In this document: positions 1-8,567 of the stretch, piece after piece
How the letters are laid out: each line of letters opens with the position of its first letter
Position numbering within the stretch: the first letter of the stretch is position 1
Assembly: GCF_003206495.1 (NCBI RefSeq)
Contig: NZ_NKUF01000004.1
Location: 102,088-166,087 of the forward strand
Direction of reading: 5' to 3'
Length of the DNA: 64,000 nucleotides
Origin: Gluconacetobacter entanii
GTDB taxonomy: Bacteria > Pseudomonadota > Alphaproteobacteria > Acetobacterales > Acetobacteraceae
Translations under genes and position numbers: made by a program
The notes under the pieces: generated by a model
What the model was told of the DNA's origin: nothing
Databases searched by the model: none
Seen by the model: the letters and a program-made list of their open reading frames with translations, nothing else

Positions 1-1
1 T

Positions 2-1891
2 GGGCATGTGGTACGGATCATCGCGCCCGAAAGCAGCCGGGGGCGCAAGCCGTGGCGTATTGTCGTCAGTGACGGGACGGGCCAGGCGGAACTGGTCTTC
101 TTCTCCCCCTATCAGGCGCAGAGGCTGCGGATGGACATGCAGATATGCGTCTCGGGCATGCTGGAGCGTTTTGGCGACCGGCTGAGCATGCCGCATCCGG
201 ATTACCTGGTTCCCGCCGACCAGGGGATTATGATTCCCCTGCTCGATCCGGTCTGGCCGCTGACAGGGGGGCTGTTTCCGCGCCACCTGCGCACCGCGCT
301 GCAGGGCGCGTTCGCCCGCTTCCCCGCGCTGCCGGAATGGCTGGATCCCGAAATGGTGCGCAAGCGCAAATGGCCGACGTTCGAGCAGGCCCTGCGTGTC
401 CTGCACCGTCCGTCGGATTTTCCCGACCTGATGGAGGGCGACCGCTATACCGCCGCAAGTGAACGTGCACGCGCGCGCCTGTCCTATGACGAACTGCTGG
501 CGATGCAGATCGCCATGGCCCGTGCGCGCATCGACAACCGGGACCGGCCCGGCCGTTCCATCGTCGGCACCGGTGCCCTGCGCGCGGTCGCCCTGTCGCG
601 CTTCGGCCATGAACCGACCACGGCGCAGACCCGGGTGCTGGAGGAAATCGGGCAGGACCTGCGTGCGCCGCATCGCATGACACGGCTGCTGCAGGGCGAT
701 GTCGGGGCGGGCAAGACGCTGGTGGCGCTGATGGCGATGCTCAGCGCGGTGGAGGCCGGGCATCAGGCGGCACTGATGGCGCCGACCGAAATCCTTGCGC
801 GCCAGCATCTGGCGACCTTCGAGAAACTCTCCCCCGTGCCGGTGGCGTTCCTCAGCGGCTCCGTCAAGGGACGGGCGCGCAGGCAGGCGCTGGAGGCCAT
901 CCGCACCGGGGCGGCGCCGCTTGTTGTCGGGACGCATGCGCTGTTTCAGGACAAGGTGGAGTTCGCCGACCTCGCACTGGTCGTCATTGACGAGCAGCAT
1001 CGCTTTGGCGTGGCGCAGCGCATGATGCTGGGCGAAAAGGGCGACCGGACCGATGTGCTGGTCATGACGGCAACCCCCATCCCGCGCACGCTGCTGCTGA
1101 CGCAGTGGGGGGACATGCAGGTCAGCCGCCTTGACGTAAAACCGGCGGGGCGCAAGCCCATCCGCACCTCGCTGCACGCGCTGTCGGCCATGCCCGAACT
1201 GGTGGCCGCCCTGCGCCGGGCGCTGGCGCGGGGCGCGCAGGTCTTCTGGGTCTGCCCGCTGGTATCGGAGAGCGAGGCGCTCGACATCGCGGCGGCGGAG
1301 GCGCGCCACGCGATGCTGCGGGAATATTTTGGCGACCTTGTCGGCCTTGCCCATGGGCAGCAGGACATCGCCGTGCGCGAAGACTCGATCCGCGACTTTG
1401 CCGAAGGGAAGACGCGCATCCTCGTCGCCACCACGGTGATCGAGGTCGGCGTGGATATCCCGTCGGCCACGGTCATGATGATCGAACATGCCGAGCGTTT
1501 CGGCCTGGCGCAGTTGCACCAGTTGCGTGGCCGGGTGGGACGCGGGCAGGCGGAATCGTTCTGCCTGCTGCTGCATGACAGCCAGTTGGGGCAGACGGCG
1601 CGGCGGCGCCTGGCGCTGCTGCGTGATACGGAGGACGGGTTCGTCATCGCGGACGAGGATTTCCGCATCCGTGGCGGCGGCGACCTTGCGGGTCACCGGC
1701 AGTCGGGAATGCCGGATTTCCGCATGGCGGCGGGCGTGCATATCGAACAGTTGCTGCGCGCCGCGGCACAGGACGCCCAGCGTGTGGTCGAGGATGCGTC
1801 CGCGGGCGTGCGCAGGCGGACCGCGGCGATTGTTCTCCTGCTTGAACTGTTTTCGCGCACCGATGCGCAGCGGATCATGAAGGCGGGGTAA
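2..1891 (+). CDS. recG: ATP-dependent DNA helicase RecG (5' end outside window)
   Basis: RecG remodels stalled replication forks and branched DNA in the cytoplasm. The reading frame is open to the left edge, so the true start lies upstream; about 629 codons are visible against roughly 690 for the family. An OB-fold wedge-domain remnant is at the start. Helicase motifs follow in order: Walker A GDVGAGKT near visible residue 230, DEQH box (DEQHRFG), motif III TATPIPRTL, and the RecG-type motif QLRGRVGRG near the C-terminus. The stop codon overlaps the stop of the convergent TetR gene by 17 bases. Identity is secure; only the N-terminus is missing. Confidence 0.97.
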   Translation, partial: GHVVRIIAPESSRGRKPWRIVVSDGTGQAELVFFSPYQAQRLRMDMQICVSGMLERFGDRLSMPHPDYLVPADQGIMIPLLDPVWPLTGGLFPRHLRTALQGAFARFPALPEWLDPEMVRKRKWPTFEQALRVLHRPSDFPDLMEGDRYTAASERARARLSYDELLAMQIAMARARIDNRDRPGRSIVGTGALRAVALSRFGHEPTTAQTRVLEEIGQDLRAPHRMTRLLQGDVGAGKTLVALMAMLSAVEAGHQAALMAPTEILARQHLATFEKLSPVPVAFLSGSVKGRARRQALEAIRTGAAPLVVGTHALFQDKVEFADLALVVIDEQHRFGVAQRMMLGEKGDRTDVLVMTATPIPRTLLLTQWGDMQVSRLDVKPAGRKPIRTSLHALSAMPELVAALRRALARGAQVFWVCPLVSESEALDIAAAEARHAMLREYFGDLVGLAHGQQDIAVREDSIRDFAEGKTRILVATTVIEVGVDIPSATVMMIEHAERFGLAQLHQLRGRVGRGQAESFCLLLHDSQLGQTARRRLALLRDTEDGFVIADEDFRIRGGGDLAGHRQSGMPDFRMAAGVHIEQLLRAAAQDAQRVVEDASAGVRRRTAAIVLLLELFSRTDAQRIMKAG

Positions 1892-2567
1892 AGGCCGGCG
1901 TATAGTCCTTCAGGCCACATTCGGCCTCGACCATTTCAAGGAAGATTTCCGAAAACAGGCTCATCGGCCTGACCGAGCGTTCAAGGCGCGCGCGCAGCAC
2001 CGCCCCTTCCCACCCGATCCAGAAAAACTCGGCCCAGCGCTGGCAGATATGGCCATAGGCGGGCGATGGCGTGTCGAACGCGGCCATCAGGCAGGTGGCG
2101 ACCCGGCGTTCCCACCCCGCAAGAACGTCGCGCAGTTCCTGGTGGAACGAAGCCGGCAGGATGGCAAGTTCCTGCCCCAGATTCCCGATCAGGCACCCGC
2201 GCGTGTAGTCGAAGCGTATGATCCCCGTCTTTGCGTCTTCCACGAAATGGCGCAGGCGCTGCAGTGGGGGATAGGAGTCATCCGTCAGCCAGCGGTCGAG
2301 CTTCGCATTGAAATAACGCGCGTAGCTCTTGATGACCGCGCTGCCGAAATCTTCCTTGTTTTCAAAGTAGTGATAGAACGATCCCTTGGCTACCCCCGCC
2401 GCGCGCAGGATGTCGTCAAGCCCGCTTGCGCCAAACCCCTTTTCGGTCAGCGCGACGATCCCCGCCTGGATCAGTTGATGGCGGATGTTCTGCTGTTCGG
2501 AGACGTCCTTGGGGGGGCGTCCACGTCCGCGCGCTTTGGGGGACTTCGGTGATACGTTCGGGTTCAT
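1875..2567 (-). CDS. TetR/AcrR family transcriptional regulator
   Basis: A 230-residue one-domain-plus-sensor repressor. A basic tail rich in Arg/Gly/Pro precedes the TetR helix-turn-helix, which is seen in the stretch ending GVAKGSFYHYFENKEDF, the classic recognition helix. The C-terminal two thirds is the all-helical ligand and dimer domain, loosely like the AcuR/NemR type. I chose the ATG at 2567 because the longer frame (to 2777) adds about 70 residues of unlikely, unstructured sequence. The gene is convergent with recG and faces a 450-base region shared with the cold-shock gene, where its own operator may lie. Ligand and targets cannot be read from the sequence. Confidence 0.88.
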   Translation of the reverse strand: MNPNVSPKSPKARGRGRPPKDVSEQQNIRHQLIQAGIVALTEKGFGASGLDDILRAAGVAKGSFYHYFENKEDFGSAVIKSYARYFNAKLDRWLTDDSYPPLQRLRHFVEDAKTGIIRFDYTRGCLIGNLGQELAILPASFHQELRDVLAGWERRVATCLMAAFDTPSPAYGHICQRWAEFFWIGWEGAVLRARLERSVRPMSLFSEIFLEMVEAECGLKDYTPAFTPPS

Positions 2568-3016
2568 GTCAGATATATCCCCCACTTTTACGCAATCGGC
2601 AATGTTGCGCTGCGGTTGTGGCCAGCGGGCATGCGTCAGGGACATGCCCTGTGGCGTGCTTATCCCCTGGCTGCTGGTAACGTGGGATATGCCCGCATGG
2701 TGGCAGCGGACCGGGACGGGGGTGGAAAAACGGCCCCGCACTGGCCCGCGGCCGCCGGCCAGCGCCCCGTTGGTCACAAAAATGTTTGAACGTGCAAAAT
2801 GCTGTGGAATCCCGTCACAGGAATATGCTTTAGATATTGGTGATACCGATGCGATTCATGCTAGGGTCAAAGACAGGACGGAGAAATGTTTCCCGGCGGC
2901 CCGCCTGACCCGCGGTAATGCCAGACAGGCAAAACTCTATTCTGCGAACAAAGCGTTTCCATATCGGCGGCTTCCCGTGACCGGGACCCGCCACCTAGAC
3001 CTCGGGATTACGACCG
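2568..3016. other. Intergenic region between divergent TetR and cold-shock genes
   Basis: No supported gene here; the open frames are shadows without coding character. It must hold both divergent promoters. A 7-bp-arm inverted repeat GGGCATG/CATGCCC (2627-2633 and 2643-2649) lies about 60 bases upstream of the TetR start and is a possible autoregulatory operator. The last ~250 bases may be a long 5' leader of the cold-shock mRNA, which is common in that family, but I see no conserved cold box. Confidence 0.5.
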
Positions 3017-3682
3017 TTGAGAAGTAACAGGACCGACCGCAGCTCCCGCTCCCCGCGCCGCGGCGGATTTGACGATGATTTCATGTCGGCGCCGTCATTC
3101 AATGACCGTGCCAGCGCTCCCCGTCGCCCCTTTGCCGGCAGCGGAGGTCCGCAGATCGTCGCATCCGGGCCGGAGATTGGCGCCACTGTCAAGTGGTTCA
3201 ATAGCGAAAAGGGATTCGGCTTTGTCGAACTGTCGGATGGATCGGGTGACGTGTTCCTGCATGCAAATGCACTGAACCCCACCGGTTTCGAGACGGTTTC
3301 CCCCGGCAGCACGCTGGTCGTGCGCATCGGTCAGGGCCCGAAGGGCCGTCAGGTCGCCGCCGTGGTGTCCGTTGACGAAAGCACCGCGCAGCCGGAACGC
3401 CCCCGTGGCTTTGGCGCGCCGCGTGCCGGCGGGTTCTCCCGCTCCGGTCGCCCCGCCCCCGACCTGTCGCAGGCGCAGGACATGCGTGGCGTCGTGAAGT
3501 GGTACAACGCCACGAAGGGCTTTGGCTTCATCACGCCGGAAAGCGGTGGCAAGGACATCTTTGTGCACGCCTCCGCGCTGGAGCGTTCGGGCCTGACCAG
3601 CCTGTCCGAAGGCCAGACGGCCAACGTGCAGGTGGTCGAGGGCCAGAAGGGTCCCGAAGCCGCTGCCATCAGCGTTGACTGA
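3017..3682 (+). CDS. Double cold-shock domain protein
   Basis: A 221-residue nucleic-acid-binding protein with two CspA-type domains. The first, about residues 53-120, shows VKWFNSEKGFGFVEL with DVFLHANAL. The second, about residues 152-220, shows VKWYNATKGFGFIT with DIFVHASAL. Both keep the RNP1 and RNP2 aromatic motifs that bind single-stranded RNA or DNA. Between them is an Arg/Gly/Pro-rich linker, and the N-terminus is basic and disordered. The start at 3017 is a TTG; the alternative ATG at 3083 would remove only the basic tail. Two-domain cold-shock proteins are typical of alphaproteobacteria. A hairpin terminator follows at 3729. Confidence 0.9.
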   Translation: MRSNRTDRSSRSPRRGGFDDDFMSAPSFNDRASAPRRPFAGSGGPQIVASGPEIGATVKWFNSEKGFGFVELSDGSGDVFLHANALNPTGFETVSPGSTLVVRIGQGPKGRQVAAVVSVDESTAQPERPRGFGAPRAGGFSRSGRPAPDLSQAQDMRGVVKWYNATKGFGFITPESGGKDIFVHASALERSGLTSLSEGQTANVQVVEGQKGPEAAAISVD

Positions 3683-3728
3683 TTATCGGATGGCATGATG
3701 GAGACATCATGCCGCCTGATCTTCATGA

Positions 3729-3765
3729 AAACAGGGCGCTCCCTATGGGGACGCCCTGTTTTTTT
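3729..3765 (+). terminator. Rho-independent terminator after cold-shock gene
   Basis: The arms AACAGGGCG and CGCCCTGTT form a GC-rich hairpin followed by seven T residues, about 50 bases after the cold-shock stop codon. With As on the other side it could also stop transcription from smpB on the minus strand. Confidence 0.85.
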
Positions 3766-3795
3766 ATGCGCAGGCCATGGTGGTGGGGAAGGAAA

Positions 3796-4293
3796 TCAGT
3801 CTTCCCGCCCCTTGTTGCGCATCAGGCGCGCCTTGTCGCGCTGCCAGTCGCGTTCGGCGATGGCATGCCGCTTGTCGGCTTTCTTGCGCCCTTCCCCGAT
3901 CCCCAGCGTCAGCTTGGCAAGGCCACGGCTGTTGAAATGGATGTCGAGCGGCACAAGGGTCACGCCATTGCGCGCACTTTCGCCCAGCAGGCGGTCGATC
4001 TGCTTGTCATGCAGCAGAAGCTTGCGCGGGGCGCGCGGTTCAAAGCGGGACAGAACCCCGCCCTGATATTCGGGGATATAACTGTTGAACAGCCACAGTT
4101 CCCCATCGCGTTCGGCGGCGTAGGCCTCGGTAATGGTGGCGCGTCCCATCCGCAGGCTCTTGACCTCCGGCCCTTTCAGGACCAGTCCGGCCTCAAGCGT
4201 TTCAAGAATGGTGTAGTTGAAGCGGCCCTTGCGGTTCTGCGCGGCGATGCCCGTGGAAATCATCCCGCTGCCGTTTTTCTGTTTTGCTGCCAT
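3796..4293 (-). CDS. smpB: SsrA-binding protein SmpB
   Basis: SmpB binds tmRNA and takes it to stalled ribosomes for trans-translation. The 165-residue product has the hallmark stretch GLVLKGPEVKSLR, then the central beta-barrel (YIPEYQ and PRAPRKLLLH) and the basic C-terminal tail GEGRKKADKRHAIAERDWQR that enters the mRNA channel. I chose the ATG at 4293 (MAAKQKNG) rather than the longer frame because it matches the usual length and starts four bases after the dapA stop. The tight spacing implies co-transcription with dapA, an arrangement I recall from other alphaproteobacteria. Confidence 0.96.
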   Translation of the reverse strand: MAAKQKNGSGMISTGIAAQNRKGRFNYTILETLEAGLVLKGPEVKSLRMGRATITEAYAAERDGELWLFNSYIPEYQGGVLSRFEPRAPRKLLLHDKQIDRLLGESARNGVTLVPLDIHFNSRGLAKLTLGIGEGRKKADKRHAIAERDWQRDKARLMRNKGRED

Positions 4294-4297
4294 GGGT

Positions 4298-5176
4298 TCA
4301 GTCCAGCAGGCCTGCGGCGGACATGGCATCCTTCACGCGCGTGCGGTACGCATCGCTCAGCGGGGCGAGCGGCAGGCGGCAGGTTTCCCCCATCAGTCCG
4401 AGCACGCTTGCGGCGAACTTGACCGGGACAGGGTTGCTTTCGCAGAACAGGGCGTCATGCAGCGGGAACAGCCGGTCATGCCGCTCCATCGCGTCCATCA
4501 CGCGCCCGTCGTTCCACGCTGCCTGGATTTCGGCGCACTGGGTCGGTGCGACGTTCGAGGTCACGCTGATGCAGCCATCACCACCGGAGGCAAGGAACGC
4601 CACCGCCGTACCGTCTTCGCCAGAAAGCTGGTTGAACGGCTTGCCGACCGTCTGGCGTGTCTGGAGCGGACGCAGCAGGTTGGCCGTCGCATCCTTCACG
4701 CCAATGATGTTGGGATGCTTCGCCAGTCGCGCCATGGTTTCGACGGAAATGTCGATCACCGAACGTCCGGGGATATTGTACAGGATGACCGGGATCGAGA
4801 TGGCGTCGGCAACCGCCATGAAATGGCGGTAGACCCCTTCCTGCGTTGGCTTGTTGTAGTACGGCGTAACCACCAGCACGGCAGCGGCGCCCGCGGATTG
4901 CGCCTGCTGGGCCATCTTGATGGCTTCGGCCGTGCTGTTGGACCCGGCACCGGCCAGGACGGGCACGCGGCCATTGGCTGTCTTGATGGTGAATTCGACC
5001 ACCTGCGCATGTTCATCGTGCGACAGCGTCGGGCTTTCCCCCGTGGTGCCCACGGGCACCAGCGCGGAGGTTCCCTGCTGGATCTGCCAGTCGATGAAAC
5101 GCCCCATGGAGGACAGGTCAAGTGACCCGTCCTGGTTCATCGGCGTAATCAGGGCGGTAATGGAACCCTTGAACAT
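4298..5176 (-). CDS. dapA: 4-hydroxy-tetrahydrodipicolinate synthase
   Basis: DapA condenses pyruvate and aspartate semialdehyde in the first step of the diaminopimelate/lysine branch. The 292-residue (beta/alpha)8 protein has the GTTGESPTLS motif that contacts the substrate carboxylate, the catalytic Tyr in LYNIPGRS, and the Schiff-base Lys in IIGVKDA. I prefer the ATG at 5176 (MFKGSITAL); a GTG four codons earlier (5188) is possible. Stop and smpB start are four bases apart, so the two are probably one transcript, with a promoter in the 178 bases between this gene and pheA. Confidence 0.96.
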   Translation of the reverse strand: MFKGSITALITPMNQDGSLDLSSMGRFIDWQIQQGTSALVPVGTTGESPTLSHDEHAQVVEFTIKTANGRVPVLAGAGSNSTAEAIKMAQQAQSAGAAAVLVVTPYYNKPTQEGVYRHFMAVADAISIPVILYNIPGRSVIDISVETMARLAKHPNIIGVKDATANLLRPLQTRQTVGKPFNQLSGEDGTAVAFLASGGDGCISVTSNVAPTQCAEIQAAWNDGRVMDAMERHDRLFPLHDALFCESNPVPVKFAASVLGLMGETCRLPLAPLSDAYRTRVKDAMSAAGLLD

Positions 5177-5354
5177 GGTTGTTTCCACTTGGTTGGTCAG
5201 GTCCTGCCGGCCGACGCGGGAGGAGCGGGCCGAAAAGGCAGCAGGCCTGTTTTTGTCTCGGTTTCAGGGACGGGGAACGCGCCCGCCCGCTATGATCCCC
5301 TGATATGGGTATGGGGTGTGCGGATGGCAAAGTTTCCGCATGCGGATCGTTCTG

Positions 5355-6263
5355 TCATTTCATGACGGGTGTCCCGGAATCCATTGCGGGCGTGGCCGCA
5401 TGACCGGCATTCCCATGCTCCGCGTCCTTGTGGCGGAAGGGGGATGCGGGGTAGACACCCAGCACATCCACCTGTTCCGCGAAAAAGGACAGTTCATGCA
5501 GCGCCGCCGCCAGGGCGGGGTCATGGGGATGGCCTTCCACGTCAAGCAGGAACTGCGTGGCCGCGAAGGACCCGTCGAGCATGTAGCTCTCCAGCCGTGT
5601 CATGTTGATGCCATTGGTCGCAAACCCGCCCAGCACCTTGTAAAGCGCACCCGGATGGTTGCTGACACGGAACAGCACGGTCGTCATGCAGTCATCCATG
5701 CGCGCGGGCAGGTCGGGTGGCCTGCGCGCGGCGATGTAGAAACGCGTCGTGTTATGGGCCGCGTCCTCCACATTACGGCGCAGGATGACAAGCCGGTTCA
5801 GGTCGGCGGCAAGTGACGACGCCACGGCGAGGTCTTCCTTGCGGCCCCATTCGCGGACCAGTTCGGCGGCCCCCGCCGTATCGAACTCCACCACCGGCTT
5901 GAGGCCGGTTTCCTTGATCAGGCCCCGGATCTGCGCCATGGCGACGGGATGGGTGTGCACACGTCGCGCATCGTGCAGGGTCGCGCCGGGAATGCCCATC
6001 AGGCAATGTTCGATGCGCAGGAAATGCTCGCCAACGATGAACAGGTCGGACTGCGGCAGCAGGGCATGGATGTCGGGCACCCGTCCCGCAAGGCTGTTTT
6101 CACAGGCCAGCATCGCGGCGTCCGCCCGGCCGTCATGCACGGCGGCGATGGCCCCGGCAAAGGTTTCGCACGGCAGGGTTGTCCAGCCCGGACGCGCCTG
6201 TCGGCAGGCCAGGTCGGAATAGGCCCCGAACGTGCCCTGGAAGGCGATGATTCCCGCTGTCAT
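5355..6263 (-). CDS. pheA: Prephenate dehydratase with ACT domain
   Basis: Converts prephenate to phenylpyruvate for phenylalanine synthesis. The 302-residue protein has the periplasmic-binding-like catalytic domain starting FQGTFGAYS, the NTTRFY motif with the catalytic Thr, and a C-terminal ACT regulatory domain (VSNHPGALYKVLGGFA, then NMTRLES) that normally binds phenylalanine. No chorismate mutase domain is fused, as is usual in alphaproteobacteria. About 25 extra residues follow the ACT domain. The ATG overlaps the kdsB stop in an ATGA, indicating translational coupling. Confidence 0.95.
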   Translation of the reverse strand: MTAGIIAFQGTFGAYSDLACRQARPGWTTLPCETFAGAIAAVHDGRADAAMLACENSLAGRVPDIHALLPQSDLFIVGEHFLRIEHCLMGIPGATLHDARRVHTHPVAMAQIRGLIKETGLKPVVEFDTAGAAELVREWGRKEDLAVASSLAADLNRLVILRRNVEDAAHNTTRFYIAARRPPDLPARMDDCMTTVLFRVSNHPGALYKVLGGFATNGINMTRLESYMLDGSFAATQFLLDVEGHPHDPALAAALHELSFFAEQVDVLGVYPASPFRHKDAEHGNAGHAATPAMDSGTPVMK

Positions 6264-7012
6264 GTCCGTGCCTGCGTTGCGTGTGTCGTGGCCGCAGCGC
6301 GCGCGCGTTCCAGGTCGGCGGGCGTGTCCACCCCGAACGGTGCCCGTGCGATGCGTGCGCAGCCTATGTGCATCCCGGCCTCCAGCGCGCGCAACTGCTC
6401 CAGGCGTTCACGTCGCTCCAGCGGGGATTCCGGATTGCCGACGAACTGGCGCAGTGCCGCGCGGCGATAGGCGTAGATGCCGACATGGTGCCATAGCGGC
6501 CCCTGCCCCCACGGGATGGCCGCGCGGGAAAAATACAGCGCGCGTGCGGTATCTGCACCTTCGTGAAAGGCGCAGGCCACCTTCACCACGGAGTCCGTCG
6601 CTGCTTCGGCGGCGTCCTGCACCGGGGCCACAAGGGTTGCGATATCGGTCCGCGCATCACGCAGCGGCAGCAGGACCGTGCGCAGGATGTCGGGCATGAC
6701 GCCCGGCAGGTCGCCTTGCAGGTTGACGATCGTGTCGTGTTTTCCCGCCGGGTCGATGCGTTCGAGCGCCTGCCACACGCGGTCGGATCCGGATGGCAGG
6801 TCGGGATCGGTCATGACGGGGTGGCCGCCGGCCTGCTCCACGGCGTGCGCCACGGCGGCGTCACACACGGCAACGACCACGGGGCCGATGTCGGCCCGCA
6901 TGGCACGTTCAAGGACGTGGGCGATCATCGGGCGTCCGGCAATATCCGCCAGTGGTTTTCCGGGCAGGCGTGACGACGCCATGCGGGCCGGTATTATGAC
7001 AATCGGGTTCAT
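6260..7012 (-). CDS. kdsB: 3-deoxy-manno-octulosonate cytidylyltransferase
   Basis: KdsB activates Kdo as CMP-Kdo for attachment to lipid A. The 250-residue product has the N-terminal nucleotide-binding signature IIPARMASSRLPGKPL, the SGSDRV stretch, the NLQGDLP motif and the WHHVGIYAYRR region typical of the family. It is the first gene of a two-gene unit with pheA (four-base overlap). The pairing joins lipopolysaccharide and aromatic amino acid synthesis; I know it from related acetic acid bacteria, but there is no obvious functional link. Confidence 0.95.
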   Translation of the reverse strand: MNPIVIIPARMASSRLPGKPLADIAGRPMIAHVLERAMRADIGPVVVAVCDAAVAHAVEQAGGHPVMTDPDLPSGSDRVWQALERIDPAGKHDTIVNLQGDLPGVMPDILRTVLLPLRDARTDIATLVAPVQDAAEAATDSVVKVACAFHEGADTARALYFSRAAIPWGQGPLWHHVGIYAYRRAALRQFVGNPESPLERRERLEQLRALEAGMHIGCARIARAPFGVDTPADLERARAAATTHATQART

Positions 7013-7147
7013 GAAATCTGGTTTTGGCCCATCGGTTCATCAAGGCGACACGAAGCATGCGGGCTTGTGACTGCTTCACACAAGCTGCGCGGCAGTCTAG
7101 GTAATGAAGCAAACTCATGCAACCGCGCACGAAAGGCGTCCTTATCC

Positions 7148-7657
7148 ATGAACAGCATGCGGCTTAACCAGATGGGAGCAGCGTTCCTGATTGCAGCGGT
7201 GGCGCTGGGCGGAAGCTGGGGAATGGGCAGTCTTCTCGTGCCCCACCGCGCCGCGGCGCAGAGTGCCGTCCCCATGCCGCAATCCACGCCCGACGATGGG
7301 CAGGACCCGCCGATCGAGACGCTGCTGGCGCATGCGGATGCCGCCAAGGGGCATGAAATCGCCGATCACCAGTGCGGGATGTGCCACAGCTTCGCGCCCC
7401 ATGGCCCGTCCGTCATCGGGCCCGACCTGTTTGGCGTCATGGGCACGCATATCGGCGATATTCCCGATTATGAATTTTCCGATGCCCTGAGCGCGCACAA
7501 GAAGGATGTGTGGACCCCTGCCCTGCTGTCGGAATGGATCAAGAAGCCCGACGCCTTCGCCCCGGGTACGAAGATGGCCTTCCCCGGCATTGCCTCGGCG
7601 ACGGACCGGGCCAACCTGGTCGCCTTCATCCAGACCCTTGTCGAAGAGAAGAACTGA
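7148..7657 (+). CDS. Membrane-anchored c-type cytochrome (CycM-like)
   Basis: A 169-residue cytochrome. An N-terminal hydrophobic segment (about residues 9-31) is an uncleaved anchor or signal, followed by a Pro/Gln-rich spacer. The class I cytochrome domain has the haem motif CGMCH at residues 76-80 and a likely axial Met in GTKMAFPG. It would carry electrons in the periplasm, probably towards a terminal oxidase. I chose the ATG at 7148; the longer frame only adds sequence before the anchor. It diverges from kdsB across 135 bases, and its stop overlaps the ATG of the next gene (TGATG). Confidence 0.9.
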   Translation: MNSMRLNQMGAAFLIAAVALGGSWGMGSLLVPHRAAAQSAVPMPQSTPDDGQDPPIETLLAHADAAKGHEIADHQCGMCHSFAPHGPSVIGPDLFGVMGTHIGDIPDYEFSDALSAHKKDVWTPALLSEWIKKPDAFAPGTKMAFPGIASATDRANLVAFIQTLVEEKN

Positions 7658-8451
7658 TGACGGACCCGTTGGCGCACCGGGCGCAGTTCATCGCGGCGGC
7701 GCAGGCTGCGGCCGATGTCGCGGCCTGTATCGTGCGTCCGTTTTTCCGTGCCGGGGTGTCGGCCGATGACAAGGCCGACCAGAGCCCGGTGACGATTGCC
7801 GATCGCACGGCCGAACGTGCCATCCGCGCCGTCATTGGCGAACGCCTGCCCCACCATGGGATCATGGGGGAAGAGTTCGGCACCGAACGGCCCGATGCCG
7901 CCTATCGCTGGGTCATCGACCCGGTTGACGGGACGCGGGCGTTCCTGACGGGCCGTCCGACCTTCGGCACGCTGATCGCGCTGCTGCATGAAGGCGTGCC
8001 GGTGCTGGGCATCATTGACCAGCCGATTACCGGGGAACGCTGGATCGGCGTGCGGGGGGAACCCACGCGCTATCTCTCGCACTTTGCGGGACAGGCGGGG
8101 ACGCGCCTGTGTCCGGCGCTGGATCGTGCCGAACTGTCATGCACCTCGCCCGAAATACTGGAAGGGGCCTATCGTGCGCGCTGGGATGTCCTGTCGCGTG
8201 CCGTCAAGCGCGTCAGTTGGGGGGGCGACTGTTACGCCTATGGCCTGCTGGCGCTGGGACAGGTGGACGTCATCGCCGAATGCACCATGAAACCGTGGGA
8301 CTGGGCCGCCCTTGTCCCCGTGGTCGAGGGCGCGGGCGGTTCCATGACCGACTGGGCGGGGCAGCCACTGCGGCTTGATGGGGATGGAACAGTCCTGGCG
8401 CTGGGAAATCCCGCCCTCCTGCCGCAGGCCTGCCGCCTGCTGGCGAAATAG
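7657..8451 (+). CDS. hisN: Inositol monophosphatase-family phosphatase, probable histidinol-phosphatase
   Basis: A 264-residue Mg-dependent phosphatase. Metal ligands are visible in GEE (residues 71-73), in DPVDGT (88-93) and in the C-terminal PWDWAALVPVVEGAGG, where the Asp of WDWA is the last ligand. The sequence is of the HisN branch, which dephosphorylates histidinol phosphate, rather than SuhB or CysQ; that sub-assignment is inference. The start overlaps the cytochrome stop by one base, so translation is coupled to it. No other his genes are in the window. Confidence 0.85.
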   Translation: MTDPLAHRAQFIAAAQAAADVAACIVRPFFRAGVSADDKADQSPVTIADRTAERAIRAVIGERLPHHGIMGEEFGTERPDAAYRWVIDPVDGTRAFLTGRPTFGTLIALLHEGVPVLGIIDQPITGERWIGVRGEPTRYLSHFAGQAGTRLCPALDRAELSCTSPEILEGAYRARWDVLSRAVKRVSWGGDCYAYGLLALGQVDVIAECTMKPWDWAALVPVVEGAGGSMTDWAGQPLRLDGDGTVLALGNPALLPQACRLLAK

Positions 8452-8567
8452 TACCTTTTTCCCGGTTTCCCGCCCCCTCTGCCCTGTCCTGACATCATTC
8501 CGCCCTAGCCACGCGCCAAGCAATCGGATAGGGCATCCCTTTGATCGAACAAGCGTGAGTACCCGAC

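Noticed and set aside
4217..5125. A 302-codon open frame antisense to dapA
   Set aside because: Mirror of dapA with no independent support.
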